Assembly (NCBI GenBank): GCA_050258575.1
Contig: JBLMYZ010000035.1
Location: forward strand, 1 to 30,670
Length of the DNA: 30,670 nucleotides
Direction: 5' to 3'
Source: JAPUDS01 sp050258575
Lineage (GTDB): Bacteria > Patescibacteriota > Saccharimonadia > Saccharimonadales > Saccharimonadaceae
Shown here: positions 7,521 to 14,719 of the stretch, one piece after another
Position numbering within the stretch: the stretch's first letter is position 1
How the letters are laid out: each line of letters begins with the position of its first letter
Program-made: the position numbers and the translations under genes
Notes under the pieces: generated by a model
Seen by the model: only the letters and a program-made list of their open reading frames with translations
Told to the model about the DNA's origin: nothing
Database searches by the model: none

Positions 7521-7546
7521 CTTCGCCAAGCCATATGACAGATAAT
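7517..7546 (+). promoter_or_regulatory. Leaderless promoter overlapping the mutY stop codon
   Basis: TTGACT (7517-7522) and GATAAT (7541-7546) are 18 nt apart. The -10 ends 7 nt before ATG 7554. The -35 covers the mutY stop (TGA 7518-7520), so the promoter begins inside the upstream gene. Confidence 0.6.
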
Positions 7547-7553
7547 AGAACCA

Positions 7554-8078
7554 ATGAAACGGTTTGTATTGACGTTCAGTATTGTTGCGGCGGTCGTTGT
7601 GTCACCGTTTGTTCGCGCCGAGGAGCAGTCGTTGAGCGACGAGCAGCTCAACGCGATCGTTGCCAACTGCACGACTGCGCAGGTGGCGCTACGGCGCGTA
7701 CAGCAGTCGGACAAACCGGTGCGGATCAACCGCGGGTATCAGTACGACTCGCTCCTCAAGCTCATGACTAGCCTCAACACACGCGCTGCCGGTAACCGTC
7801 TTGATGTGCCCGATCTGCTGACCGCGACGAGCCAGTTCGAGGAAAAGATCAAACAATTTACCCAGCAGTACACCGACTATGACCGTGCGCTCAGTCATGT
7901 ACAAACCATGTCATGCCGCGAAACACCGACAGATTTTTATGACCGCCTGAGCGACCTGCGCAGCGACCGTGAAGCGTTGCACAAAAGTGTCGGCGAGATG
8001 GAAGAACTGCTCAACACATACGCGAAAAGCGTTCAGCTAGTTCGTACGCAAGTTGAACAACGGAGTGCGCAACCATGA
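7554..8078 (+). CDS. Exported coiled-coil protein of unknown function
   Basis: 174-residue protein with an N-terminal signal peptide (MKRF, then a hydrophobic stretch to about residue 17, ending near VRAEEQ). The mature part is charged and almost wholly helical, with heptad-like stretches (about 90-170) and two cysteines (CTTAQ near 39, MSCRE near 120) that could form a disulfide. The DsbA-like protein encoded nearby is a plausible catalyst; this is inference. The pattern resembles a small exported protein family I associate with Saccharibacteria (SDEQLNAIVxNC, VNRGYxYDSLL). No enzymatic motif is visible. The stop overlaps the next gene's start as ATGA, so the two are translationally coupled. 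Confidence 0.75.
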   Translation: MKRFVLTFSIVAAVVVSPFVRAEEQSLSDEQLNAIVANCTTAQVALRRVQQSDKPVRINRGYQYDSLLKLMTSLNTRAAGNRLDVPDLLTATSQFEEKIKQFTQQYTDYDRALSHVQTMSCRETPTDFYDRLSDLRSDREALHKSVGEMEELLNTYAKSVQLVRTQVEQRSAQP

Positions 8079-8443
8079 AGCAAGTGATACACACAATCCG
8101 AGCCTGGGTTGTCGGACATCAGCTACACACAGCGGTCGCGCTCGCACTGTTGATTGGGGGCGGCGTGGCATGTTTAGGGTTGTGGATTTACGATATCAAC
8201 GATGTGTCGCTGCTTGATATTAGTCGTCCTGGCTACGAGTCGGCGCGCAAATCGGTTCAGCGCGAGGACGATGTTCTGACGTTTGACGCCAACGGCGCGC
8301 TTGACGGCAAAGCACTCGACACGTTTGAGTCGCTGTTTTCGACAGCTCGCAAATCACTTGACGCCAACGGATCGTTCGGTAGTGAGCAGCTGAGCGACAC
8401 TGAGCTTGGGCTTAGTCCGCAGTCTTCCCCGGAAACTAACTAG
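8075..8443 (+). CDS. Small single-TM protein, unknown function
   Basis: 122-residue protein. A single TM helix lies at about residues 18-38 (ALALLIGGGVACLGLWI), and an acidic, Ser/Asp-rich tail follows that probably lies outside the cell or is disordered. The start ATG overlaps the TGA of the upstream exported protein (ATGA at 8075-8078), so the pair forms a coupled two-gene unit. The 3' end overlaps the convergent mscS gene by 8 nt. No domain recognised. It may anchor or partner the upstream exported coiled-coil protein; this is inference from context only. Confidence 0.7.
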   Translation: MKQVIHTIRAWVVGHQLHTAVALALLIGGGVACLGLWIYDINDVSLLDISRPGYESARKSVQREDDVLTFDANGALDGKALDTFESLFSTARKSLDANGSFGSEQLSDTELGLSPQSSPETN

Positions 8444-9305
8444 CCTTTTTACCGAGTCCAGCCGGCGTGTGTGCTAGTTCGATACCATTTTGGGCGAATT
8501 CTTCGAGGAGACGCATGCGGAGTTCGCCAGCGACACTCCACTGCTCAGATGGCTGCGTGGTAGTGACGATAGTGACGTCGAGTGAGACATCGCTAAAGTT
8601 GCCGATATTCCAGAACTTCGGCGGGTCAATAATCTTGCCGATCCAAAGCTCTTCTTTGGCCATTTTTTTACCAACACGGTTGATGATACGTTTAACTTTG
8701 TCAACATCAGAGTCTGGTTTGACGGTGATAGTGAGGTTGGCTTTTGAAAAACCCATCGTTTTGTTTACTACTTTCACGATACTGCCGTTTGGGATAAAGT
8801 GTACGTTGCCGTCAAAGTCGCGCAGCACCGTCGAGCGAATCGTAATCCGTTCGACTGTTCCGGCTGCACCCTCTATGTCAACCGTGTCGCCAACGCGATA
8901 TTGGTTCTCCATAATGATGAAAAATCCGCTGAAAAAGTCGCGAACGATCGACTGAGCGCCGAACCCAAGGGCGATACCGACAATCCCGGCGCTGGCAAAA
9001 ATCGGCGTCAGGTCAACGTGCGGAAACAGCTGCCGAATCAGTAACAGAACAGCCGTAACGCTAACGAGAAACTTCATGAGCGCCGAAAACAAACTAATCA
9101 GCGTCTCCTGGCGCTTGTGCGCGTCAGACTCGGTCAACGAGTTTAGCGGTCCAGGACGCACGGTTTGACGAATCAACTGCGCAACGATCGCCCCAGCGAC
9201 ATGGTATAGCACGATACTAATGATAATAATTGCCGCCACAGCAAGGCCAGGGTCGTACAACCACTCAGCTAATGTTTCTAACCAGCTTGGTGTATAGCTA
9301 AACAT
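8436..9305 (-). CDS. mscS: MscS-type mechanosensitive channel
   Basis: Small-conductance mechanosensitive channel that opens on membrane tension during osmotic downshock. 289 residues from ATG 9305 (complement), beginning MFSYTPSWLE. Two or three TM helices lie at about 18-45, 80-100 and 105-130. The pore-lining TM3 signature ASAGIVGIALGFGAQSIV runs into DFFSGFFIIMENQYRVGDTV, the MscS family hallmark. A beta domain follows (GTVERITIRSTVLRDFDGNVHFIPNG) and then a mixed C-terminal vestibule. Length is typical. The frame extends far upstream over trmB, but a TATACT box (9317-9312) ends 6 nt before ATG 9305 and sets the start as leaderless. The 3' end overlaps the convergent small TM gene by 8 nt. 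Confidence 0.95.
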   Translation of the reverse strand: MFSYTPSWLETLAEWLYDPGLAVAAIIIISIVLYHVAGAIVAQLIRQTVRPGPLNSLTESDAHKRQETLISLFSALMKFLVSVTAVLLLIRQLFPHVDLTPIFASAGIVGIALGFGAQSIVRDFFSGFFIIMENQYRVGDTVDIEGAAGTVERITIRSTVLRDFDGNVHFIPNGSIVKVVNKTMGFSKANLTITVKPDSDVDKVKRIINRVGKKMAKEELWIGKIIDPPKFWNIGNFSDVSLDVTIVTTTQPSEQWSVAGELRMRLLEEFAQNGIELAHTPAGLGKKAS

Positions 9306-9323
9306 AGTGGTAGTATAGCAGGC
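9306..9323. promoter_or_regulatory. Overlapping divergent leaderless promoters in 18 nt
   Basis: The whole gap between two start codons is 18 nt. Minus strand -10 TATACT (9317-9312) is 6 nt from the mscS ATG. Plus strand -10 TAGTAT (9311-9316) is 7 nt from the trmB ATG. The two -10 hexamers overlap almost completely, so the genes should be transcribed in mutual exclusion. Confidence 0.5.
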
Positions 9324-10046
9324 ATGACCAAACTTCACCAGAAAAAGCCTATGCTTAACCCGGACGATTTTATCATCGCACGAAAGCGTAAAAAATATCG
9401 ATTTGCTCAGTTTCATAACGCAGCGAACTGCTTTGAGCTTGACGAATGGCAGCTGCAACCGCAGTCGGCGGCAACGCCTGTGGTTGTCGAAGTTGGCGCC
9501 GGCACGGCGCTGTTTTTGGTCGAGCTGGCGGCGCGTCACCCTGAGCAGCAGTTTGTCGCGCTCGATGTCAAAGGAGACCGGTTGCAAAAAGGTGCGCGTC
9601 AAGCGCTCGAGCGGGCAGTTCACAATATTCGTTTCGTGCGGGCCAGAGCAGACCAGCTGCTCGAGGTAGTGCAGCCTGGAACGGTCGCAGCGCTCTGGCT
9701 GACATTTTCCGATCCATTTCCCAAAAAACGCGACGCCAAACGTCGGCTGACACACCAGACATTTTTAGAAATATACAAAAATACTCTGGTGGACAAAGGT
9801 GTACTTTTTCAAAAAACTGACAATCACGATCTGTTTGACTGGTCGCTTGAACAACTGGTGGCGAGCGGCTGGCGCCTCAACGAGCTGTCATATGACCTGC
9901 ACGAGTCCGATCTGCCTAGCGACTACAAAGTTCTCACGAGCTATGAAGCTCGTTGGTTGGCTGAGGGCTTAAAAACGTATTTTGTAAGAGCCGCTAAGCC
10001 GCAAGGCGAGCACGTACCCAGGCGTCGATCGAGCCAGCGCCCATAA
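9324..10046 (+). CDS. trmB: tRNA (guanine-N7-)-methyltransferase
   Basis: SAM-dependent enzyme making m7G46 in the tRNA variable loop. The 240-residue protein has an N-terminal basic segment, a Rossmann SAM motif (VVVEVGAGTALFLVELA at about 53-69), the acidic strand end FVALDVKGDRLQK, and the TrmB signature LTFSDPFPKKRDAKRRLTHQTFL (family form: xxFPDPWPKKRHxKRRL). YEARWLAEGLKTYFVRAA near the C-terminus matches the family E-x-[KR]-F-x-x-x-G region. Start ATG 9324 has no Shine-Dalgarno but a -10 box 7 nt upstream. The 3' end overlaps the convergent murC by 53 nt. The call is secure. Confidence 0.95.
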   Translation: MTKLHQKKPMLNPDDFIIARKRKKYRFAQFHNAANCFELDEWQLQPQSAATPVVVEVGAGTALFLVELAARHPEQQFVALDVKGDRLQKGARQALERAVHNIRFVRARADQLLEVVQPGTVAALWLTFSDPFPKKRDAKRRLTHQTFLEIYKNTLVDKGVLFQKTDNHDLFDWSLEQLVASGWRLNELSYDLHESDLPSDYKVLTSYEARWLAEGLKTYFVRAAKPQGEHVPRRRSSQRP

Positions 10047-11256
10047 CGAGAACCAGACAGCCGCTCGCGGTGTCGTTTTTGATGTGTTGCCACAGCTCGT
10101 CGTCGAGGTCGGCAACGCGTACTTTGTCACCGCTCAGGTTGCTTGACAGCTGCTCAGGTGTTAGCACTGGGAGCGTCGGGTCTTCGCGGCTGAGGTAGGT
10201 TGGCAGCCAGTAAACAGTGTCCGCATCTTGAAAGACGACGTCAGTGTAGTCGTTTCTGACTTCGTGCTGACGGATGTTCTGGTGTGGTTGGTAGACGAGC
10301 GTTACGCGGTCGGCGAGTTCACGCGCCATTTGCAACGTAGCGGTGATCTCTGCTGGGTGATGTCCGTAGTCGCTGTATAGATTGTCCGCTAGCTTTTCGA
10401 AACGCCTGGCAGTGCCAGGGAACGAGTACAACGCAGCCGTGATTTTGTCGGCGGCGGCGAGCTCCAGACTGGCGGCGGCTTGCTGAACGAGAAACGCATT
10501 GTGCCGGATATGGTCGCCGGCCAGCGTCAAAGAGGACAGGTCCATGAGCTCGTCGAACGCGTCGTACGTTGCGGCGATATCTGGCTGCTCAAGGTAGCGC
10601 AAGTCTTTTTCCCACAAAAGGGACTTTCGCGACTGCGTGAGGAACTGAACAAATGCATCTTTGTACTCCTGTTCAGTTTTGTATGTATCGGGGTGATCGT
10701 AGTCTAGCGACGTAATCACGCTGAGATACGGCGTAAAATGCAGCATATTGCGGTCGTATTCGTCGCATTCGTAGATAAAATACTGGCTGTCCGCCGAAAA
10801 AACGCCGCTGGGTGCAAAACTCAGCGTTGAGCCAACCGAATAGCTCACGGGCAAACCGAGCTGGTGAAACAGCCAGACGAACATACCTGTGGTTGTCGTT
10901 TTGCCGTGCGTGCCAGCTACGGCGATGAGTTTTAGCTGTTTTTCGGCAATAATCTGCGCCAAAAATTCGTCGCGTTTTGACGAACGGATACCATGTTGTT
11001 CGGCAAACAAGCGCTCAGGGTTGTCGGCTGGGGCAGCCGCGGTATATACCAACCAGTCGATCGGTGTTTTGGCGTGGACACGGGCAATTTCTTGGCCGGT
11101 CTGACCGATAAACACGTCGAGACCGCGCTCTCGCAACTGGTTCGTCATGAGGTTGTCGGTGGTGTCTGACCCGGCAACGTCGTAACCGGCGTCATGGGCA
11201 ATCTCCATGAGCGGTCCAATCCCAACGCCGCCAACACCGGAAAAGTAAATAGTCAT
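9994..11256 (-). CDS. murC: UDP-N-acetylmuramate--L-alanine ligase
   Basis: Cytoplasmic Mur ligase adding the first L-Ala to UDP-MurNAc in peptidoglycan synthesis. 420 residues from ATG 11256, beginning MTIYFSGVGGVGIGPL, the Rossmann-like N-terminal nucleotide loop. The central ATPase has VAGTHGKTTTTG (P-loop), ECDEYDRNMLHFTPY and SLDYDHPDTY. The C-terminal domain has PGTARRFEK and YSDYGHHPAEI. All are Mur ligase signatures; MurC rather than Mpl is preferred from the DYGHHPxEI and full-length layout. An earlier in-frame Met (11274) exists, but TATACT at 11268-11263 ends 6 nt before ATG 11256, giving a leaderless start. Its presence implies that the organism makes its own wall precursors, consistent with MurJ in the window. 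Confidence 0.94.
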   Translation of the reverse strand: MTIYFSGVGGVGIGPLMEIAHDAGYDVAGSDTTDNLMTNQLRERGLDVFIGQTGQEIARVHAKTPIDWLVYTAAAPADNPERLFAEQHGIRSSKRDEFLAQIIAEKQLKLIAVAGTHGKTTTTGMFVWLFHQLGLPVSYSVGSTLSFAPSGVFSADSQYFIYECDEYDRNMLHFTPYLSVITSLDYDHPDTYKTEQEYKDAFVQFLTQSRKSLLWEKDLRYLEQPDIAATYDAFDELMDLSSLTLAGDHIRHNAFLVQQAAASLELAAADKITAALYSFPGTARRFEKLADNLYSDYGHHPAEITATLQMARELADRVTLVYQPHQNIRQHEVRNDYTDVVFQDADTVYWLPTYLSREDPTLPVLTPEQLSSNLSGDKVRVADLDDELWQHIKNDTASGCLVLVMGAGSIDAWVRARLAA

Positions 11257-11262
11257 ATCTTT

Positions 11263-11268
11263 AGTATA
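11263..11268 (-). promoter_or_regulatory. -10 box of the predicted leaderless murC promoter
   Basis: TATACT on the minus strand, 6 nt from ATG 11256. On the plus strand of the same region, TATACT at 11310-11315 and TATAAC at 11326-11331 are candidate -10 boxes for the divergent MFS gene at 11342. Confidence 0.5.
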
Positions 11269-11341
11269 TCGCATTGGTCGAACGTGTCGCGTTGAGCCAA
11301 GCTTTATGGTATACTGACAGAGTCATATAACAGATACAAAC

Positions 11342-12565
11342 ATGTTAGAAAAACTTCTCTACCGGTTCCGAGTCGGGCACGCTTACTGGCGGACAGCGCC
11401 ATTTGCCGAAGTTGCTGAGCTATACGCGTCGCGGTTTTTGCGCGTCGTTGCTCAAAACCTCATCGGCTCGTTTATTGTCGTGATTTTATACCAGCACGGC
11501 TACGGTCTTGCGAGTATTTTTGGTTTGTTGACAGGGTACTTTTTGTACCGTGGGACGATCAGCCTGCCGTTCGCGCACGTGATTGCCTGGATCGGTCCGA
11601 AAACGGCTATTTTACTCAGCAACGCCTTGGCGATTCCAGCGCTCGTGGCGCTGTCGTTTATTGGTGATCATTTGTCGGCGTCAGTGTTGCTGTATTTTGC
11701 GTTTGAGGGAGTGTCGTCAGCGCTGTTGACGATTGCTACCGATGTTCAGTTTTCGAGTATCAAAACGTCGCACAAAGCCGGCCGCGAGATTAGCTGGCTC
11801 ACTGTGACAGAGAAAATTGCGGCAGCGGTTGCTCCGGTGGTTGGCGGGTTTTTGGCATTTCGGTTTGGCCCGCAGTCGATCATGTGGCTGTCGGCATTTA
11901 TGATGCTAGCCGCCGCATTGCCGCTGTTTTTTAGCCCGGAGCATTTGCGACGTAAACAACGGGTGACCTATGCGGGGTTTCCCTGGAAACGAGCGGCGGT
12001 GCAGGTGGTGACGCCAGCCCTGCGCGGCTATGTTACGACAGCGGGCAGTTCGGTCTGGTCGCTGTATATTGCGCTGTTTGTGGTTGGTATGTCGAGCGAC
12101 GCTGTGTACGCCGAACTCGGTATTTTCTTTTCGATCTCATTTTTGGCATCGATCGTGGTGTCTCGGGCGTACGGCGTGCTGATCGACCGGCGCAAAGGAA
12201 TCGATCTACTGCGTGCCGGCGTGGTGCTGTCGACGCTGACACAGGCAGTGCGGCCGCTGGTGTCGACGCAGCTTGCGGTCGGTATGGTCAACGCCTCTAG
12301 CGAGGTGGCTAACAGTGCTTACGGAATGCCGATTTTACGCGCTCAGTACGACATGGTGGACAACTTACCGGGCTACCGAGTGGTGTATCTGGCGTTAACA
12401 ATGTTTTTTCTCAGCGTTGGGGCGGCTGCTGCGACGTTTGCTGCTTTTGTTTTTGTCTCCTTGCTGGGCGACATCGACGGCCTGCGGGCAATGTTTACTA
12501 CGGCGGCGTTTATCTCACCGCTGATCTTTGTTCATGGGTTTGATTCTTTGCGCCGCCGCTGCTAA
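11342..12565 (+). CDS. MFS-type transporter, substrate unknown
   Basis: 407-residue polytopic membrane protein with about 11-12 hydrophobic helices and a 6+6 arrangement split by a basic loop near residue 200 (PEHLRRKQR). The cytoplasmic loop after TM8 holds YGVLIDRRKGIDLLR, like the MFS G-x-x-x-D-R-x-x-x-R-R loop. No substrate signature was recognised. The start ATG 11342 lacks a Shine-Dalgarno (upstream is A-rich, ATAACAGATACAAAC). TATAAC ends 10 nt upstream and TATACT ends 26 nt upstream. It diverges from murC; a linked role in the envelope is possible but unsupported. Confidence 0.75.
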   Translation: MLEKLLYRFRVGHAYWRTAPFAEVAELYASRFLRVVAQNLIGSFIVVILYQHGYGLASIFGLLTGYFLYRGTISLPFAHVIAWIGPKTAILLSNALAIPALVALSFIGDHLSASVLLYFAFEGVSSALLTIATDVQFSSIKTSHKAGREISWLTVTEKIAAAVAPVVGGFLAFRFGPQSIMWLSAFMMLAAALPLFFSPEHLRRKQRVTYAGFPWKRAAVQVVTPALRGYVTTAGSSVWSLYIALFVVGMSSDAVYAELGIFFSISFLASIVVSRAYGVLIDRRKGIDLLRAGVVLSTLTQAVRPLVSTQLAVGMVNASSEVANSAYGMPILRAQYDMVDNLPGYRVVYLALTMFFLSVGAAAATFAAFVFVSLLGDIDGLRAMFTTAAFISPLIFVHGFDSLRRRC

Positions 12566-12586
12566 GGCGGTATACTAGAAGCACAT

Positions 12587-13246
12587 ATGCGGTGGGATGT
12601 TGGAATGTACCGAGAGAAACTGCGTCAGCGCCTCAAAACGCTTCGTCGAGTCAAAACGTGGCAGCTGGCGGTGGTATTGCTGTTTGGAGCGATTGTCGCG
12701 GTAACCTTGTTGCGCCTCAACAGCCTCAATATGATGGATTATCGTCATGCAGTAGTGGTAGCAGATGAACAGGGCGACAAAGCAGCGATCCGCTCGTCGC
12801 TCGCCGACCTGCAACGGTACGTGTCGTCGCATATGAACACTGGTCTAGCGGGTGGGTTTTATCTGTCAAAGTCATACGACCGCGACAGTGAGGCGGCTAT
12901 TAGCGTAGCGTCGAACGTCTCCAACCCGAACAGCGTGGAGTATCAGACGGCTAGTATCGAATGCCGCGCCAAGTGGCAAGGTGGGCGAGATTCGTTTCGT
13001 AACGATTATGTGCGCTGTGTGATTGACCGTGTTGCTGCGCTCACTGGTCAGGCAGAGCCGGCGTCTGAGGCCTCGTTGCCAAACCCAGAATCCTACAAAA
13101 TCAACTACGCGTCACCGCTTTGGTCGGCAGATCCGGCTGGCTTTGCAGTCTTGTTCTGCGCGATTGTTGTTATGATTATTATTTTCCGTGCTATAGGGGT
13201 CATAGTGTTAAAAATCTTACTAAAACGGCGATTTTCTTCGGTCTAG
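12587..13246 (+). CDS. Bitopic membrane protein, unknown function
   Basis: 219 residues with TM helices at about 27-46 (WQLAVVLLFGAIVAVTLL) and about 180-205 (near the C-terminus), and a 130-residue extracytoplasmic domain between them. That domain carries DxxGDKAAIRSSLADLQRYVSSHMNT and two cysteines (IECRAKW, VRCVIDR) that could pair. The N-terminus is strongly basic. I recognise the pattern as a recurrent Saccharibacteria hypothetical, but know no function. Start ATG 12587 lies 10 nt after a TATACT box (12571-12576), so its leader would be only a few nt. An alternative ATG at 12605 (MYREKLRQ) would give a 213-residue product. It follows the MFS gene by 21 nt. Confidence 0.75.
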   Translation: MRWDVGMYREKLRQRLKTLRRVKTWQLAVVLLFGAIVAVTLLRLNSLNMMDYRHAVVVADEQGDKAAIRSSLADLQRYVSSHMNTGLAGGFYLSKSYDRDSEAAISVASNVSNPNSVEYQTASIECRAKWQGGRDSFRNDYVRCVIDRVAALTGQAEPASEASLPNPESYKINYASPLWSADPAGFAVLFCAIVVMIIIFRAIGVIVLKILLKRRFSSV

Positions 13247-13249
13247 GTG

Positions 13250-13278
13250 TTGACACCTCTGAGAGACAGAGGTATCTT
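13250..13278 (+). promoter_or_regulatory. Promoter with an operator-like palindrome filling the spacer
   Basis: TTGACA (13250-13255) and TATCTT (13273-13278) are 17 nt apart. A perfect inverted repeat, ACCTCTG-AGAGA-CAGAGGT (13255-13273), exactly spans the spacer and touches both hexamers. With one mismatch the arms extend to 10 bp. This is the geometry of a repressor operator. The controlled gene is the 70-residue protein at 13314. Confidence 0.6.
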
Positions 13279-13313
13279 AGGTACTGTAAGTTATTAAAGG
13301 AGGAAAACTGTCT

Positions 13314-13526
13314 ATGGCAGCTTACGAACACACCAACTCAAAAGGGGTAAAATACTACTTGCACAAAAAAGACGTCGTTTTGCGCGGCGGCAAAGAACAA
13401 ACCATCTACTTCTTCGCGAAGGTAGAGGGTGGCAAAGGTGAGCCAACACAGCTTCCAGCTGGGTACGAAGTCACCGAGAACCCACGCAACGGGTTCCTGA
13501 CGATCCGCAAAATCCGCAAAGACTAA
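13314..13526 (+). CDS. Conserved 70-residue basic protein, unknown function
   Basis: Small cytoplasmic protein starting MAAYEHTNSKGVKYYLHKKD. It is rich in Lys, Gly and Tyr, with strands such as EQTIYFFAK and NGFLTIRKIRKD; the likely fold is a small all-beta domain. I associate this pattern (KGVxYYLxxKDVxLRGGKxQTIYFF...YEVxENPRNGFLxIxK) with a small family common in Patescibacteria, with no known role. It has a textbook Shine-Dalgarno, AAAGGAGG at 13296-13303, and a promoter with an operator-like palindrome. A strong terminator closes the transcript, so it is a regulated single-gene unit with a leader of about 29 nt. A nucleic-acid-binding role would fit the charge but is inference. Confidence 0.82.
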   Translation: MAAYEHTNSKGVKYYLHKKDVVLRGGKEQTIYFFAKVEGGKGEPTQLPAGYEVTENPRNGFLTIRKIRKD

Positions 13527-13548
13527 TCTGTAAAACAGATACAAACCA

Positions 13549-13577
13549 ACCGCCCGACTCAGCTCGGGCGGTGTTTG
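13549..13577 (+). terminator. Rho-independent terminator
   Basis: ACCGCCCGA (13549-13557) pairs with TCGGGCGGT (13564-13572) around a 6-nt loop, followed by GTTTGTT. It ends the 70-residue gene and abuts the next promoter's -35 at 13578. Confidence 0.85.
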
Positions 13578-13607
13578 TTGACAAAATGTTATTGGTTATG
13601 GTATAAT
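13578..13607 (+). promoter_or_regulatory. Consensus promoter driving a leaderless gene
   Basis: TTGACA (13578-13583), 18-nt spacer, TATAAT (13602-13607). The -10 ends 6 nt before ATG 13614, so the transcript should start at the codon itself. This fixes 13614 as the start instead of the in-frame ATG at 13575, which lies upstream of the -35. Confidence 0.75.
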
Positions 13608-13613
13608 GAGAGT

Positions 13614-13997
13614 ATGAGCGCCGAAGTATCTCCTGAACTATACACAGAAGCTCCACCAGAGTCGTGTGATATAACTGAGGCGTTAGTGTTGCGTACTATG
13701 GATGAAAATCTACCGTATACGCGCCAAGGTTGGCGGCCAAAGCGCTCATTTGGAGAAGTCGCTATCACGATGTGGCGGGAGGGGGAGCTTACGATTGACG
13801 AAATGTCCGCGGCGGTACAACAAGTTTTAGCGCGTGCAGAGCAGCTGGGTATCCCTTCAGGGCAGATTACGGTAAATATTGATCGACTAGCACGAGTGGC
13901 TTTTGAAGATGCTGTCAGTCGGGAAAAAGAGGGGGCTGACAAATGGTGGGAGGGGCTCGATACGGCTTCAAGACGAGCAGGTCCTTCGGCGCAATAA
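13614..13997 (+). CDS. 127-residue acidic cytoplasmic protein, unknown function
   Basis: No recognisable domain. The N-terminal 35 residues are acidic and Pro/Ser/Glu-rich and likely disordered. A helical middle (about 45-80, EVAITMWREGELTIDEMSAAVQQVLARAEQLG) looks like a small helical bundle. The C-terminus holds KWWEGLD and a Ser/Ala tail. There is no TM helix or signal peptide. It is transcribed from a full-consensus promoter and predicted leaderless. A short GC-rich hairpin followed by TTTCTTTT (about 14023-14044) may be its terminator. No nearby gene suggests a role. Confidence 0.68.
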   Translation: MSAEVSPELYTEAPPESCDITEALVLRTMDENLPYTRQGWRPKRSFGEVAITMWREGELTIDEMSAAVQQVLARAEQLGIPSGQITVNIDRLARVAFEDAVSREKEGADKWWEGLDTASRRAGPSAQ

Positions 13998-14091
13998 AGA
14001 ATTTTTGTGACATATATCACTACTCCCGGCGGGGGGTTTCTTTTATACTAGAGTTGTTCCTTGCACAATATAACAAAGAAAAGGAGAACAC

Positions 14092-14496
14092 ATGGACCCT
14101 AACAAAGAAGAAGCCACCCGCGAAGTGCGCACTACCGAGCAGCAAGTCGGTAACACGACGGTTGAGCGTCAAACGGTCAAAGAGACCTCAGAGGCGCCGG
14201 GCGCTGTGGTTGCTCAGCGGATTGTTTGGTATATTGCCGGGGTGATTATTGCTCTGCTGGTGATTCGCGTACTGCTGTTTCTCTTTGGCGCGAGTGCCGA
14301 GAGTGCGTTCGTGAACTTTATCTATGTTCTGTCTGGCGTTTTTTCTGCGCCGTTCAACGGTATTTTCCCCGTACCGGCCTATGGTCAGTTCGCGCTCGAC
14401 TCGGCGAGTCTTGTTGCTATCGTTGTTTACGCGCTGATCGCCTGGGGTGTGGCAAAACTGTTCACTCTGAACAGCAACCACCCGGAAGCCGAGTAG
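14092..14496 (+). CDS. YggT-like small membrane protein
   Basis: 134 residues. The N-terminal 40 residues are hydrophilic (MDPNKEEATREVRTTEQQVG), followed by three TM helices at about 44-66, 75-95 and 105-125. The pattern IVWYIAGVIIALLVIRVLLFLFG...FVNFIYVLSGVFSAPFNGIFP resembles the YGGT domain family, integral membrane proteins linked to division and osmotic resistance in other bacteria. Its function here is not established. The start has a good Shine-Dalgarno (AAAGGAGAAC) and a TATACT -10 box at 14044-14049, so the leader is about 36 nt. A strong terminator follows. Confidence 0.75.
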   Translation: MDPNKEEATREVRTTEQQVGNTTVERQTVKETSEAPGAVVAQRIVWYIAGVIIALLVIRVLLFLFGASAESAFVNFIYVLSGVFSAPFNGIFPVPAYGQFALDSASLVAIVVYALIAWGVAKLFTLNSNHPEAE

Positions 14497-14514
14497 ACCC
14501 ACCGTCTGTAAAAC

Positions 14515-14543
14515 AAAACTACCCCTTTGCTGGGGTAGTTTTT
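14515..14543. terminator. Rho-independent terminator (both strands)
   Basis: AAAACTACCCC (14515-14525) pairs with GGGGTAGTTTT (14532-14542) around TTTGCT. It ends the YggT-like gene on the plus strand and, with its A/T tracts, can end the tRNA that lies on the minus strand at 14554-14629. Confidence 0.85.
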
Positions 14544-14553
14544 GATACGATAC

Positions 14554-14629
14554 TGGTGGGGGTGGCTGGGATTGAACCAGCGACCAACAGGTTATGAGCC
14601 CGCTGCTCTGACCGCTGAGCTACACCCCC
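14554..14629 (-). tRNA. tRNA with CAT anticodon, probably tRNA-Ile2 (lysidine type)
   Basis: 76-nt tRNA with encoded CCA (14556-14554). The acceptor GGGGGTG pairs fully with CACCCCC; T arm GCTGG-TTCAATC-CCAGC; anticodon loop CTCATAA. Three tRNAs with CAT occur in the window. This one has a fully paired G1-C72 acceptor, so it is not the initiator. Its GAGCAG...GGCTCATAACC...TGGTCG text resembles bacterial tRNA-Ile2, whose C34 becomes lysidine through TilS. An elongator Met identity cannot be excluded without a classifier. A TATAAT on the minus strand (14652-14647) precedes it, with a GCGGC/GCCGC hairpin between. Confidence 0.88.
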
Positions 14630-14719
14630 GCGGCAGCACGCCGCTTATTATATCAGGTATTGGCTGGTCGAACGAGGGAAAATAGCATATAATTGATACA
14701 GACAACACGTAAAAAACAT

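Noticed and set aside
9306..9755. N-terminal extension of mscS upstream of 9305
   Set aside because: It is read from within trmB on the other strand, has no MscS features, and a -10 box at the correct distance supports ATG 9305.
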